Below are positions 1 to 9,315 of a stretch of 64,000 bases of DNA, piece after piece; positions within the stretch are counted from its first letter, which is position 1; every line of letters starts with the position of its first letter. Source of the stretch: Candidatus Bostrichicola ureolyticus (lineage in GTDB: Bacteria; Bacteroidota; Bacteroidia; Flavobacteriales; Blattabacteriaceae). Below the pieces are notes generated by a model. It did not search any database. It worked only from the letters and a program-made list of their open reading frames with translations, and was not told the origin of the DNA. The position numbers and the translations under genes are program-made. The DNA is taken from positions 139,762-203,761 of the forward strand of contig CP100319.1 in NCBI GenBank assembly GCA_029851125.1. The letters are read 5' to 3'.

Positions 1-35
1 TCTGTATTATTCCTAATAAAGGATACCTGCAACAT
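1..35 (-). CDS. serS: Seryl-tRNA synthetase, N-terminal start only
   Basis: Only the first 11 codons lie in the window, read leftwards from an ATG at 35; they give MLQVSFIRNNT. This resembles the start of flavobacterial seryl-tRNA synthetase, which commonly opens with M-L-Q-(I/V)-x-F-I-R-E-N. The enzyme would charge tRNA-Ser in the cytoplasm. The gene runs off the left edge and is divergent from rpmB, leaving about 106 bases between the two starts. The call rests on a very short match and could be wrong. Confidence 0.55.
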   Translation of the reverse strand, partial: MLQVSFIRNNT

Positions 36-141
36 ATTTTTTTTTATATAAATATATAATACAATTTTAAAACGTAGTTACGATATGTATATGAAAAAAG
101 AAATTTACTATATTATAAATAAATTAAATTATATTATAATC

Positions 142-354
142 ATGTCAAAAATATGTGTTGTAACAGGAAAAAAACCAATTATAGGTAATAAAATTTCTCA
201 TGCTAATAATAAAAGTAAACGAATTTTTTCTATAAATTTAAAAAAAAAAAAATTTTTATTACAAAATAAATGGATAAAATTGAAGGTTTCTGCAGCAGGT
301 TTAAAATTAATAGATAAATTGGGTATTGAAAAAGCATTAAAAAAATTTAAATAA
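142..354 (+). CDS. rpmB: 50S ribosomal protein L28
   Basis: A 70-residue basic protein beginning MSKICVVTGKKP, the classic L28 opening (C-x-x-T-G-K-x-P). L28 is a structural protein of the large ribosomal subunit. An ATG at 85 is in frame, but the extra 19 residues (MYMKKEIYYI...) look like translated spacer, so I chose the ATG at 142. The C-terminus (LKLIDKLGIEKALKK) fits the family; the protein is slightly shorter than free-living Bacteroidota homologues. It is first in a run with rpmG, a DUF4295 gene and ftsY, the usual flavobacterial order. Confidence 0.93.
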   Translation: MSKICVVTGKKPIIGNKISHANNKSKRIFSINLKKKKFLLQNKWIKLKVSAAGLKLIDKLGIEKALKKFK

Positions 355-360
355 AATAAT

Positions 361-543
361 ATGGCAAAAAAAGGAAATAGAATACAAGTAATACTTGAAT
401 GTACTGAACACAAAAAACATGGTATTTCTGGAATATCTCGTTATATTACAACAAAAAATAAAAAAAATACCCCAAATAGATTAGAATTAAAAAAATATAA
501 TCCCATTTTAAAAAAAAATACTATACATAAAGAAATTAAATAA
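361..543 (+). CDS. rpmG: 50S ribosomal protein L33
   Basis: A 60-residue basic protein, [19 protein letters not shown], matching the L33 pattern (K-x-R-x-x-V-x-L-E-C-T). L33 sits near the E-site region of the large subunit. The start is six bases after rpmB ends, and the final A of its TAA stop is also the A of the next ATG (TAATG), which suggests translational coupling. A single cysteine is visible, so the four-cysteine zinc-binding form of L33 is not present. Confidence 0.94.
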   Translation: MAKKGNRIQVILECTEHKKHGISGISRYITTKNKKNTPNRLELKKYNPILKKNTIHKEIK

Positions 544-692
544 TGTCAAAAAAAAATACTGAAAACAAAATAAAAAATAAAAAAATGGTCAAAACTATAC
601 GTATGGTAAAATCTCCTAATGGATATAAATTTACTGAAAAAATAATTTCTATTGAAAATGTAGATAATTTTTTTAATGAAAAACATATTTAA
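543..692 (+). CDS. DUF4295 family small basic protein
   Basis: A 49-residue lysine-rich protein with the core KTIRMVKSPNGYKFTEKII. In Bacteroidota a DUF4295 protein of about 50 residues normally follows rpmB and rpmG and precedes ftsY, exactly as here. It begins at an ATG sharing one base with the rpmG stop and ends 17 bases inside ftsY. Family function is not firmly known to me. Its location between ribosomal protein genes and its charge suggest a ribosome-associated role, which is inference. Confidence 0.8.
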   Translation: MSKKNTENKIKNKKMVKTIRMVKSPNGYKFTEKIISIENVDNFFNEKHI

Positions 693-1548
693 TTGGTTTA
701 AAAATTTTTTGTTTAAAACCAATGAAAAACAAACAAATAAAATTCTTAAACTTGAAGAACTTGAAGAAATATTAATATCTTCTGATATAGGTAGTCAAAC
801 TAGTTTTAAAATTATTGAGAATATAAAAAAAAAATTAATTAAAAATAATTTAATCACTGTATCTCTTCTTAAAGAAGAACTTTTAACATTATTACATGAA
901 ACTCCAAAGGTTAATATAAAACACTCACAAAATCCTTATATTATTATGATTGTGGGAGTAAATGGGGTAGGAAAAACTACCACAGTAGGAAAATTATCCT
1001 ATTTATTTAAACAAAAAGGATTTAGTGTTATAATAAGTGCAGCAGATACATTTAGAGCTGCTGCTTCAGATCAATTAAGTTTTTTTGCTAAAAAAGCTGG
1101 GGCAATTATTTATTATAAATATAATTGTGATCCTTCTTCCGTAGTTTTTGAAACTATACAATTAGCTAAACAGAAAAATATAGATATTGTATTGATAGAT
1201 ACTGCTGGTAGATTACACAATAGAATAAATTTAATGAATGAACTATCAAAGATTAAACGTACTATACAAAAACTTCTACCTTCAGGACCAAATGAAATTA
1301 TACTGGTTTTAGATGGATCTATAGGACAAAATTCAGTTGAACAAACTAAAGAATTTATATCATCTACAAATGTATCATCATTAATTGTTACTAAATTAGA
1401 TGGCACATCAAAAGGGGGGATAATTATTAGTCTATCAGATCAATTCAAAATTCCTGTTAATTATATTGGAATAGGTGAAGATATTAAAGATTTAATCATA
1501 TTTGATAAATATCAATTTGTAAATTCATTTATAAAAAATTTTTTATAA
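676..1548 (+). CDS. ftsY: Signal recognition particle receptor FtsY
   Basis: A 290-residue SRP GTPase that receives ribosome-nascent chain-SRP complexes at the inner membrane for co-translational insertion. Visible motifs: G1 loop GVNGVGKT at residues 94-101, DTFRAAA in the insertion-box region, DTAGR (G3), TKLDG (G4) and a closing GIGEDIKDL typical of FtsY. The N-terminal NG helical region is short and the acidic A domain of proteobacterial FtsY is absent, as usual in Bacteroidota. The start overlaps the preceding DUF4295 gene by 17 bases. Confidence 0.96.
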   Translation: MKNIFNWFKNFLFKTNEKQTNKILKLEELEEILISSDIGSQTSFKIIENIKKKLIKNNLITVSLLKEELLTLLHETPKVNIKHSQNPYIIMIVGVNGVGKTTTVGKLSYLFKQKGFSVIISAADTFRAAASDQLSFFAKKAGAIIYYKYNCDPSSVVFETIQLAKQKNIDIVLIDTAGRLHNRINLMNELSKIKRTIQKLLPSGPNEIILVLDGSIGQNSVEQTKEFISSTNVSSLIVTKLDGTSKGGIIISLSDQFKIPVNYIGIGEDIKDLIIFDKYQFVNSFIKNFL

Positions 1549-1558
1549 TAAAAATTTT

Positions 1559-3346
1559 ATGGAGTACATTCGTAATTTTTGCATTATTGCTCATATAGAT
1601 CATGGTAAAAGTACTTTAGCTGATCGTTTATTAGAATATACAAACACTGTAATGGATAAAGATAAAAGGGATCAAATGTTAGATGATATGCCTTTAGAAC
1701 GTGATAGAGGAATTACAATAAAAAGTAAGGCAATACAAATGAAACATAAATACAAAGAAAAAACTTATATATTAAATTTAATTGATACTCCGGGACATGT
1801 AGATTTTTCATATGAAGTATCACGTTCTATTTATGCTTGTGAAGGTGCTCTTCTTGTAGTAGATGCTACTAAAGGAATGCAAGCACAAACTATTTCTAAT
1901 CTGTATTTAGCATTAGAAAATAGTTTAACTATTATTCCTATAATAAATAAAATAGATTTGCCTAATATAAATATTGATAAAATTACTAATGATATTATTA
2001 ATATAATAGGATGTAATCCTAATGATATAATTTATGCTAGTGCTAAAAAAGGATATGGTATAAAAAATATTATTGAAAATATTATTAAACGTATTCCCAA
2101 TCCTTCTGGAGATCCTAATGCTCCTTTGCAAGCGTTAATATTTGATTCTATCTATAATCCTTTTAGAGGAATAGAAGTTTTTTTTAGGGTTAAAAATGGT
2201 GTTATTTGCAAAGGACAAAAACTTAAATTTATGGCCACCAATAAAATATCATATGCTTATGAAATAGGTAATTTTAAATTAAATTATTTTCCTAAAGAAA
2301 TTATACACACTGGAGATATAGGTTATGTGATAACTGGTATAAAGAATACTAATGAAATAAAAGTAGGTGATACATTAACTACATTTGAAAATCCTTCATT
2401 ATACTCTATAAAAGGATTTAAAGAGGTAAAATCTATGGTATTTGCTGGTATTTATCCTGAAAATGCTAATGAATATGAAGAACTTCGTTTATCAATAGAT
2501 AAATTACGTTTAAATGATGCTTCTATTACTTTGACACCTGAACATTCAATAGCATTAGGAATGGGTTTTAGATGTGGATTTCTTGGAATGCTTCATATGG
2601 AAATTATACAAGAACGTCTTAAACGTGAATATGGTATTACAGTTATAACTACTGTCCCTAATGTTTCATATAAAGTTTTTTTTAAAAAAAAAAACTATAT
2701 ATTAAATAGTCCTTCAGATTTAGTTAAATTTCCTAATTGGGAAAAAATAGAAGAACCTTATATAATAGCTTCAATTATAACTATTACAGATTATATTGGT
2801 AAAATTATATCTTTATGTATAGAAAAACGTGGACATATTAAAAAACAAAATTATATAACTAACCAAAAAGTAGAATTAATTTTTGAAATGCCACTATCTG
2901 AAGTAATTTTTGATTTTTACGATAAATTAAAAACTATATCTAAAGGGTATGCTTCATTTGATTATACTTATTTAGAACATAGAATTTCTGATTTAGTTAA
3001 AATTGATATATTGATAAATTATCAAAATATTGATGCTCTTTCAGCTTTAGTACATAAAAATAATGCTTTTAAATTTGGAAAAAAAATTTGTGAAAAACTA
3101 CATAATTTAATTCCAAGACAACAATTTGATATTCCTATTCAAGCAGCTATTGGTAGTAAAATTATTTCTAGAGAAACCATAAAAGCTCTTCGCAAAGATG
3201 TTACATCTAAATGTTATGGAGGAGATATTTCACGTAAACGTAAATTGCTAGAAAAACAAAAAAAAGGAAAAAAAAAGATGCGTAAAATAGGACAAGTAAA
3301 AATTCCAAAATATACTTTTATGGAAGTATTTAAATTTAAAGATTAA
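1559..3346 (+). CDS. lepA: Elongation factor 4 (LepA GTPase)
   Basis: A 595-residue translational GTPase of normal family length. The G domain shows AHIDHGKST (residues 11-19), a switch [15 protein letters not shown] and NKID. The C-terminus carries the LepA-specific [20 protein letters not shown] segment. LepA acts on the ribosome and is linked to 30S assembly and back-translocation. Ten bases separate it from ftsY, so it probably belongs to the same transcript. Its last four bases overlap the end of the convergent topA. Confidence 0.97.
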   Translation: MEYIRNFCIIAHIDHGKSTLADRLLEYTNTVMDKDKRDQMLDDMPLERDRGITIKSKAIQMKHKYKEKTYILNLIDTPGHVDFSYEVSRSIYACEGALLVVDATKGMQAQTISNLYLALENSLTIIPIINKIDLPNINIDKITNDIINIIGCNPNDIIYASAKKGYGIKNIIENIIKRIPNPSGDPNAPLQALIFDSIYNPFRGIEVFFRVKNGVICKGQKLKFMATNKISYAYEIGNFKLNYFPKEIIHTGDIGYVITGIKNTNEIKVGDTLTTFENPSLYSIKGFKEVKSMVFAGIYPENANEYEELRLSIDKLRLNDASITLTPEHSIALGMGFRCGFLGMLHMEIIQERLKREYGITVITTVPNVSYKVFFKKKNYILNSPSDLVKFPNWEKIEEPYIIASIITITDYIGKIISLCIEKRGHIKKQNYITNQKVELIFEMPLSEVIFDFYDKLKTISKGYASFDYTYLEHRISDLVKIDILINYQNIDALSALVHKNNAFKFGKKICEKLHNLIPRQQFDIPIQAAIGSKIISRETIKALRKDVTSKCYGGDISRKRKLLEKQKKGKKKMRKIGQVKIPKYTFMEVFKFKD

Positions 3347-5070
3347 TGTAATTTATCAACATGTTCTTTAACATATTTTACTTTTTTGTAAAAATTTTCA
3401 TAGAATTCTTTAATAAGTTCAATTTTAGATTGATTACCTTTTGCAATATTATCAAATTTATTTTCTATTTTTGATGTAAAATTATAATCTAATATTTGTT
3501 TAAAATGTTTTTTTAAAAAATCAGTTACTATAATTCCTATATTTGTAGGAACTAAAAACTTATTGGTTTTTTTATTCTTTTTTTTATTTAAAGTAGAAAT
3601 AATTTTTCCTTTATAAAGGACTATAATTTCATTGAATTTTTCAATATTATTATGAATAATATTCACATATTTTTTTTTTTGAATTATTGAAATAATATAT
3701 GCATATGTAGATGGTCTTCCTATACCTAATTTTTCCATAGTCCTGACTAATGAAGCTTCATTATACCTTGGTGGATGTTCAGTAAATTGTTGTAATGCTG
3801 ATAATTTAATATTATTTAATATTTCTCCTTCATTTAAGTTTATATTTTTTTTTTCAAAATTTTCATTAAAGACTTTTAAAAAACCATCAAAAATAATCCT
3901 TTCATTTTGAATGATAAATTTATATTTAGTAGGTGTGCTAATATAGATATTAGTTTTTTCTAAATCAACGTAAGACATTTGCCAAGATACCGTACGTTTC
4001 CATATTAATTCATAAATACGTAAAATATATTTATTATTTGTAGATAAAGTTTTTTTAGTTATTACTGTAGGCCTTATTGCTTCATGTGCTTCCTGTGCAT
4101 ATTTATTTTTATTATTATTTTTTCTATAAAAAAAATAATTTTTTCCATAATTTGAAATAATAAAAGATTGTAAATCAATCAGTGCCTCTTCAGAAATATG
4201 AGTACTATCTGTACGTATATATGTAATATAACCTGTTTCATATAAAATTTGTGCTATATTCATAGTTAATGATACTGAATATCCAAATTTTTTTGATGCT
4301 TCTTGTTGCAAAGTAGAAGTTGTAAATGGTGGTTCTGGACTTTTTTTTGTTAAAAAAGTTTCTATATTAGAAACAACAAAATTATAATTAATACAAGAAT
4401 TAAAAAATTCTTTTACATTTTCTTTATTATTTATTTTTTTATTTAATTTTGCTTTTACTAATTGTCCATCTTTTGTAAGAAAAAAACCAAATACTATATA
4501 ATATGTAGTTTTTAAGAAATTATTAATAACTTTTTCGCGTTCAACTATTAAACGTAAAGCTACTGATTGAACACGTCCAGCAGACAATCCATTTTTTATT
4601 TTAGCCCAAAGTATAGGTGATAGAGTAAATCCTACTAAACGATCTAATATTCGTCTAGCTTGTTGGGCATTAACTAAATTTAAATTAATTGATCTAGGAT
4701 TTTTAATAGCATATAATATAGATTTTTTTGTAATCTCATTAAAAACAATACGTTTCATTTTTTCAGATTTAATTTCTAATATTTTATACAGATTCCAAGA
4801 AATAGCTTCACCTTCACGATCTTCATCAGTAGCTAACCATACAATATTAGCAATTTTAACCATATTTTTTAGTTTAACAACTATTTCTAGATTATTAATT
4901 TCATATTTAGGTTTGAAATTATTTTCTATATCGATTCCTAAATTTTTTTTAGGTAAATCTACAATATGACCAAAACTAGATACTACTAAAAAATTCTTTC
5001 CTAAATATTTTTGAATTGTTTTAGCTTTAATAGGAGATTCAACTATTACCAAGTTGTTTATTATAACCAT
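3343..5070 (-). CDS. topA: DNA topoisomerase I, shortened C-terminus
   Basis: A 575-residue type IA topoisomerase that relaxes negative supercoils. The Toprim domain is at the N-terminus ([13 protein letters not shown], then [11 protein letters not shown]). [13 protein letters not shown] and the active-site tyrosine segment [10 protein letters not shown] follow, with GIGRPSTYA further on. The protein stops soon after the core (around [13 protein letters not shown]) and lacks the C-terminal zinc-ribbon or TopA_C repeats that take family members to roughly 800 residues or more. No cysteine-rich motif is present. It converges on lepA with a 4-base overlap. Confidence 0.95.
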   Translation of the reverse strand: MVIINNLVIVESPIKAKTIQKYLGKNFLVVSSFGHIVDLPKKNLGIDIENNFKPKYEINNLEIVVKLKNMVKIANIVWLATDEDREGEAISWNLYKILEIKSEKMKRIVFNEITKKSILYAIKNPRSINLNLVNAQQARRILDRLVGFTLSPILWAKIKNGLSAGRVQSVALRLIVEREKVINNFLKTTYYIVFGFFLTKDGQLVKAKLNKKINNKENVKEFFNSCINYNFVVSNIETFLTKKSPEPPFTTSTLQQEASKKFGYSVSLTMNIAQILYETGYITYIRTDSTHISEEALIDLQSFIISNYGKNYFFYRKNNNKNKYAQEAHEAIRPTVITKKTLSTNNKYILRIYELIWKRTVSWQMSYVDLEKTNIYISTPTKYKFIIQNERIIFDGFLKVFNENFEKKNINLNEGEILNNIKLSALQQFTEHPPRYNEASLVRTMEKLGIGRPSTYAYIISIIQKKKYVNIIHNNIEKFNEIIVLYKGKIISTLNKKKNKKTNKFLVPTNIGIIVTDFLKKHFKQILDYNFTSKIENKFDNIAKGNQSKIELIKEFYENFYKKVKYVKEHVDKLH

Positions 5071-5119
5071 TTGTTGTTTATTAATTACATAACTTTGTGT
5101 TTATTAACATAAATGCTAC

Positions 5120-5914
5120 ATGAAAGGAAAAAGTATATTGTATATATCATCTGATATATTTCCATATTCTAACCATAATTCTATTTCTAAAACTACTTTA
5201 AAAGTATCTAAATTAATGCATTCATGTGGAAATGATGTACGTATATTTATTCCTCGTTTTGGCATTATTAATGAACGACGTCATCAATTACATGAAGTAA
5301 TTAGATTATCAGGGTCAACTTTAGTTATAGATAACATAGAACAACCTTTATTAATAAAAGTAGCTACTATACCATCAGAACGTTTACAAGTCTATTTTAT
5401 AGACAATGAAGAATATTTCAAAAGAAAAGCTATATATGAAGATGAAAAAGGCAATCTATTCAAAGATAATGATGAAAGAACATTATTTTTTACAAAAGGT
5501 GTGTTAGAAACTGTAAAAAAATTAAATTGGATACCAGATGTTATTCATATTTATGGATGGATAAGTTCATTAATTCCATTATATGTAAAATTATATTATA
5601 AAAATCATGTAATATACAAAAAAGTAAAAATTTTAGCATCTATTTTTAATAATTATTTTAAAGGAAATCTTAATAATAATCTTATTAAAAAGATAAAAAA
5701 CGATGGTATTAATTTTTTCAAATATATTAAAAAAAATCCTAATTACATTAATTTAACCAAATTATGCATATATTTTTCTGATTATATAATAAAAGAAGAT
5801 GAAATCTTACTACCCGAAATTGAAAATTTTATTCAAAGAAAAAAAAATAAAATAAAATTATTTTCTTCTAAAATAGAAGATATATCATCTATATATAATA
5901 AAATCCTTAAATAA
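5120..5914 (+). CDS. Glycogen/starch synthase-like protein, N-terminal GT5 domain only
   Basis: A 264-residue protein with the N-terminal half of a GT5 glycosyltransferase: ILYISSDIFPYS, DVRIFIPRFG and the very conserved INERRHQLHEVIRLSG. Bacteroidota carry a stand-alone protein of this length annotated as glycogen synthase. The C-terminal nucleotide-sugar-binding half is absent, so true glycogen synthase activity is doubtful. No other glycogen genes are in the window. It diverges from topA with a 49-base gap and ends inside the left base of a terminator hairpin. Confidence 0.75.
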   Translation: MKGKSILYISSDIFPYSNHNSISKTTLKVSKLMHSCGNDVRIFIPRFGIINERRHQLHEVIRLSGSTLVIDNIEQPLLIKVATIPSERLQVYFIDNEEYFKRKAIYEDEKGNLFKDNDERTLFFTKGVLETVKKLNWIPDVIHIYGWISSLIPLYVKLYYKNHVIYKKVKILASIFNNYFKGNLNNNLIKKIKNDGINFFKYIKKNPNYINLTKLCIYFSDYIIKEDEILLPEIENFIQRKKNKIKLFSSKIEDISSIYNKILK

Positions 5915-5925
5915 GGGTTTTTTTT
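5900..5925 (+). terminator. Probable Rho-independent terminator after the GlgA-like gene
   Basis: The arms at 5900-5909 and 5912-5921 pair over 10 bp with one T-G wobble and a two-base loop, followed by more Ts. The gene's TAA stop lies in the right arm. It ends directly against the 3' end of tmRNA on the other strand. Confidence 0.5.
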
Positions 5926-6324
5926 GTGGAGCTGGCGGGATTTGAACCCGCGTCCATAGAAGAAACATAACAATATTTCTACATATTTAGCTGATAGTTA
6001 GTTTTTTGTAATTTAGTATTATCAGCATCCTAAACTACATATCAGTCTCTTTTTTTTTACAAAAGTCTTAGAGACATCGACTTTTATACCTTACTTATTA
6101 GTATCCCTGTATCCAATGCAGTAAGGCAAACATTATGGAGGGATATCTCACTTTTGTATATTAACAAATAAAGCTATGATAAATGTTTATTTATCAAGCA
6201 GCGAGAGCAAAATTATTATTGCCATTTAATTAATTATAAGACAAGATTAACGTGTATATCTTATATTTGACACGATATGCTTAATTGTTATATTTATCTT
6301 CTTGTCAAATCCAAATTCAGCCCC
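5926..6324 (-). ncRNA. ssrA: tmRNA
   Basis: Read on the minus strand, the 5' end GGGGCTGAATTTGGATTTGA and the 3' end with a T-arm (GGTTCAAATCC) and CAGCTCCAC form the tRNA-like domain; GGGGCTG pairs with CAGCTCC. The tag reading frame at 6194-6223 encodes GNNNFALAA followed by TGA, a typical ALAA-ending degradation tag. tmRNA rescues stalled ribosomes and marks the product for proteolysis. The mature 3' end probably lies at 5927, with CCA completed enzymatically. The exact resume codon is not certain, because an in-frame asparagine codon precedes the glycine. Confidence 0.93.
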
Positions 6325-6329
6325 ATATA

Positions 6330-6875
6330 TTAATTAATTTTTAATTCTTTTTTTACTTGATTTGTAATATCAGGACCAATATTAATTAATATTCCTTTTC
6401 CAGGACTACTATCATCTATACGCATAATTGTTTTATCTTTATTCATTATATTTTTCAATGCTAAATCAAATTTTTGAAAAACAGGAAATAATAATTCTTT
6501 TTCTTTATTTGATAAATCATTAGTAATCATTTGTTGAAGTTTTTCTCTTTTTTTATATAAATCCATCAAATTTGATTTAAAATCTGAATATGATTTTTTA
6601 TTATTAAATAATAACATTTCTATTTCATTATTAATTTCTTTTAATGAATTTTGATGATTTGCTATTATTTTTTCTAATTCTTTTTTAGCTTTAATATATT
6701 CAGGTATTTTTTCTAAAACCTCAATACTATTTACACAAACAATTTTATAAGGAGTGATATTAGCAGTATTATATATCTTATTATTATTATTAGATAATAC
6801 TTTATTAGATAATACTATAGTCCCTATAGATGTTATCAATATAAACATTAATATTTTATATTTTTTCATAATCAT
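6330..6875 (-). CDS. OmpH/Skp-family periplasmic chaperone
   Basis: A 181-residue protein with a signal peptide (lysines, then ILMFILITSIGTIVLS) and a Lys/Glu-rich coiled-coil middle (about residues 55-140) typical of Skp/OmpH. Skp holds unfolded outer-membrane proteins in the periplasm until BamA inserts them. It starts 25 bases after bamA ends on the same strand, the usual bamA-skp arrangement. Bacteroidota normally have two tandem ompH copies here; only one is present, followed by tmRNA. The start could also be the second methionine (MKKYK). Confidence 0.85.
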   Translation of the reverse strand: MIMKKYKILMFILITSIGTIVLSNKVLSNNNNKIYNTANITPYKIVCVNSIEVLEKIPEYIKAKKELEKIIANHQNSLKEINNEIEMLLFNNKKSYSDFKSNLMDLYKKREKLQQMITNDLSNKEKELLFPVFQKFDLALKNIMNKDKTIMRIDDSSPGKGILINIGPDITNQVKKELKIN

Positions 6876-6900
6876 ATAATTTTATATATAATATAATATT

Positions 6901-9267
6901 TTATCTATCTATCATAAAATGTAGTTTATAATTTGAATTATCAAATCCATATCCTATATCAATTCCTAAAATACCAATATAAGGAATAAATATCCTAAAA
7001 CCAGTACCAATAGATTTTTTTAAATCTAAAGGATTATAATTTTTAATATTAGAATATATATTTCCAGCTTCTAAAAATCCTAATATACCCATTTTAATTG
7101 GTTGATTAAAAAATGGATTTTTAATAAAAAATGGATAAATAATTTCAATAAAAATTTTATTTTTAATAAAATCAGAATTAGAATCATAACCTCTAATATT
7201 TAAAATAAAATTATTAATATTAATAGGAAATCTATAATTTTTATTTGTATAGTTTCCTAAAATTCCAAATTCTATTCCAATTTTTGCAATCAAATTATTA
7301 AATATTTCTTTATACAAAAATCCTGATAATTCTATTTTATAATATTCAAATAATTCTAAAGTTTTTTTAAAATAAGGTAAAGTAAATATTGTATTTATAT
7401 TAAATACTGAACCAGTTTTAGGATAAAAAAAATGTTTTTGTGGTAAAGAATTAGCATTATATATAAAATTATAATTTATATCAACTCCATTATTATATAT
7501 ATAATAGTTAATAAATGATTTAATATTAAAATTATTAATTATTTTATTTATTCCTATAGAAAATCCTATATTATATTTATTTTCTTTATTTTCTTTATTA
7601 TCATCCAAAGATAAATATTTTTTTATATTATTTTTAATATTATAAATATTATTTATCTGATTATATATAAATTTATTAAAAATATTATCTTTATAAGAAT
7701 CATCATATTTTAAATTATTTGAAATAATTTTTTGATTTTTCAAATCAATATTTATTAATAATGAAGTATTATTTATTAATGGTTTAATAAATAAAATTCC
7801 TATATTTTGAATATTTAATCCTAATTTTGTATTTAATGATAAATATTCTCCACTTCCAATAGGATTTATAGGATTTCGAAATTTATCTAAAATAGAAAAA
7901 TTATAAATGTTATAAACTATATTAAATACCAATTTATCATCAATTATTGACGAATTTAAAAAAATTTTATTATTATTTAATTCTGATATTTTCCATTCTA
8001 AATCTACAGTATTATTACTATTTAATTTTAACTCATTCTTAGCTTTAAGATAACCTAAATTAGAAAGTCTAATTATAGTATTTTCAATTTCTTTTTTAGA
8101 AAAAACTTTTCCTGGATATGTAGTTATTTCATTAATAATAATATTATCTTTAGTTTTTAAATTTCCTGAAAATTTTACTTTATTTAAAATAATTATTGGA
8201 CCTTCATATATATATACATATAAATCAATTTGATTATTTTTTTTTATAACTTTTTCATTTATTTTAATTTTAAAAAATAAATAACCTTTATCTAAATAAA
8301 AAGAACTAATATTATCTATAATAATCTTATTAATATCAATTAAATTATTTTTTCTTTTTAAAAAAGAAAATTTATTATTTAAAAAATTTGAATCAAATAT
8401 TTTATTACCTTTAAAAAAAATATTTCTTAAAAAGAATTTCTCCCCTTCATAAAGTTTAATATATAATATATAATTATTATTTTTAGTTTTAAAAAATTTT
8501 TCTTTTATAATTTTGGCATTTATAAAACCTAAAGATTTATAATAATTAATTATATTATATTTATTTAAGTAATAAATTACTTTATTAATTTCTAGATTTT
8601 TTTTATATAAAAAAGAAATTAATTTATTATAAGAAATATTTTTATTTCCTTCAAATATTATATTTGTTATCTTATTTTTTATATTATTTCTATTTAATAT
8701 AGAAATATGCAAATCATTTTTAATAATAGTAAATATTATATATATATTATATATTCCTTTTTTTATGAAAAAATTTTTAATATTATTTTTAATATCTATA
8801 ATTAAATTATCATTTAATAATATTCCATTTTTTATATAATAATATTTATTATATTTTTTAATTAATGTATTAAAATTTTTTTTAAAATAAGATATATTTA
8901 TACCTTTTATATTTATATTTTCAATTAAAGGCCAATTTTTTAATTTAAAAAATAAAATAATTTTATTATTTTTTATATTAAAAATATATAAATGCATTTC
9001 TTTAAATGCAGAATTATATTTAGTTATAATAGTATTTATTTTATATTTAGATATATTATCTCCAATTTTTAATTTAAAAAATTTTAATAAATCTTTTTTA
9101 TTTCCTATATTAAATATAATATCTTTTATAATAAAATTATTGTTATTATTAAATATATCTATTGATTTTTTTTCAACATTTATTGAATATTTTGATTTGG
9201 CTGATTCAGCATGTATAAAAAAAGATGTAAGTAATAAAAATATAAATAAAACTGTATATTTTTTCAT
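6901..9267 (-). CDS. bamA: Outer membrane assembly factor BamA
   Basis: A 788-residue Omp85-family protein: signal peptide (MKKYTVLFIFLLLTSFFIHA), repeated POTRA-like segments over about the first 400 residues (for example GNKNISYNKLISFL, GNKIFDSNFL), then a beta-barrel ending GIDIGYGFDN...LHFMIDR. The barrel loop has RGYDSNSDF in place of the VRGF motif. BamA folds beta-barrels into the outer membrane. The protein is extremely rich in Asn, Ile and Lys because of AT bias. It lies between fabF and the skp gene. Confidence 0.93.
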   Translation of the reverse strand: MKKYTVLFIFLLLTSFFIHAESAKSKYSINVEKKSIDIFNNNNNFIIKDIIFNIGNKKDLLKFFKLKIGDNISKYKINTIITKYNSAFKEMHLYIFNIKNNKIILFFKLKNWPLIENINIKGINISYFKKNFNTLIKKYNKYYYIKNGILLNDNLIIDIKNNIKNFFIKKGIYNIYIIFTIIKNDLHISILNRNNIKNKITNIIFEGNKNISYNKLISFLYKKNLEINKVIYYLNKYNIINYYKSLGFINAKIIKEKFFKTKNNNYILYIKLYEGEKFFLRNIFFKGNKIFDSNFLNNKFSFLKRKNNLIDINKIIIDNISSFYLDKGYLFFKIKINEKVIKKNNQIDLYVYIYEGPIIILNKVKFSGNLKTKDNIIINEITTYPGKVFSKKEIENTIIRLSNLGYLKAKNELKLNSNNTVDLEWKISELNNNKIFLNSSIIDDKLVFNIVYNIYNFSILDKFRNPINPIGSGEYLSLNTKLGLNIQNIGILFIKPLINNTSLLINIDLKNQKIISNNLKYDDSYKDNIFNKFIYNQINNIYNIKNNIKKYLSLDDNKENKENKYNIGFSIGINKIINNFNIKSFINYYIYNNGVDINYNFIYNANSLPQKHFFYPKTGSVFNINTIFTLPYFKKTLELFEYYKIELSGFLYKEIFNNLIAKIGIEFGILGNYTNKNYRFPININNFILNIRGYDSNSDFIKNKIFIEIIYPFFIKNPFFNQPIKMGILGFLEAGNIYSNIKNYNPLDLKKSIGTGFRIFIPYIGILGIDIGYGFDNSNYKLHFMIDR

Positions 9268-9315
9268 TATTTATTTATTTTAAACAAATTAATTTATTTA
9301 AATAATTTGTATTTT

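Noticed and set aside
85-141. Upstream extension of rpmB
   Set aside because: The 19 extra residues do not resemble L28; the family start MSKICVVTGKKP is at 142.
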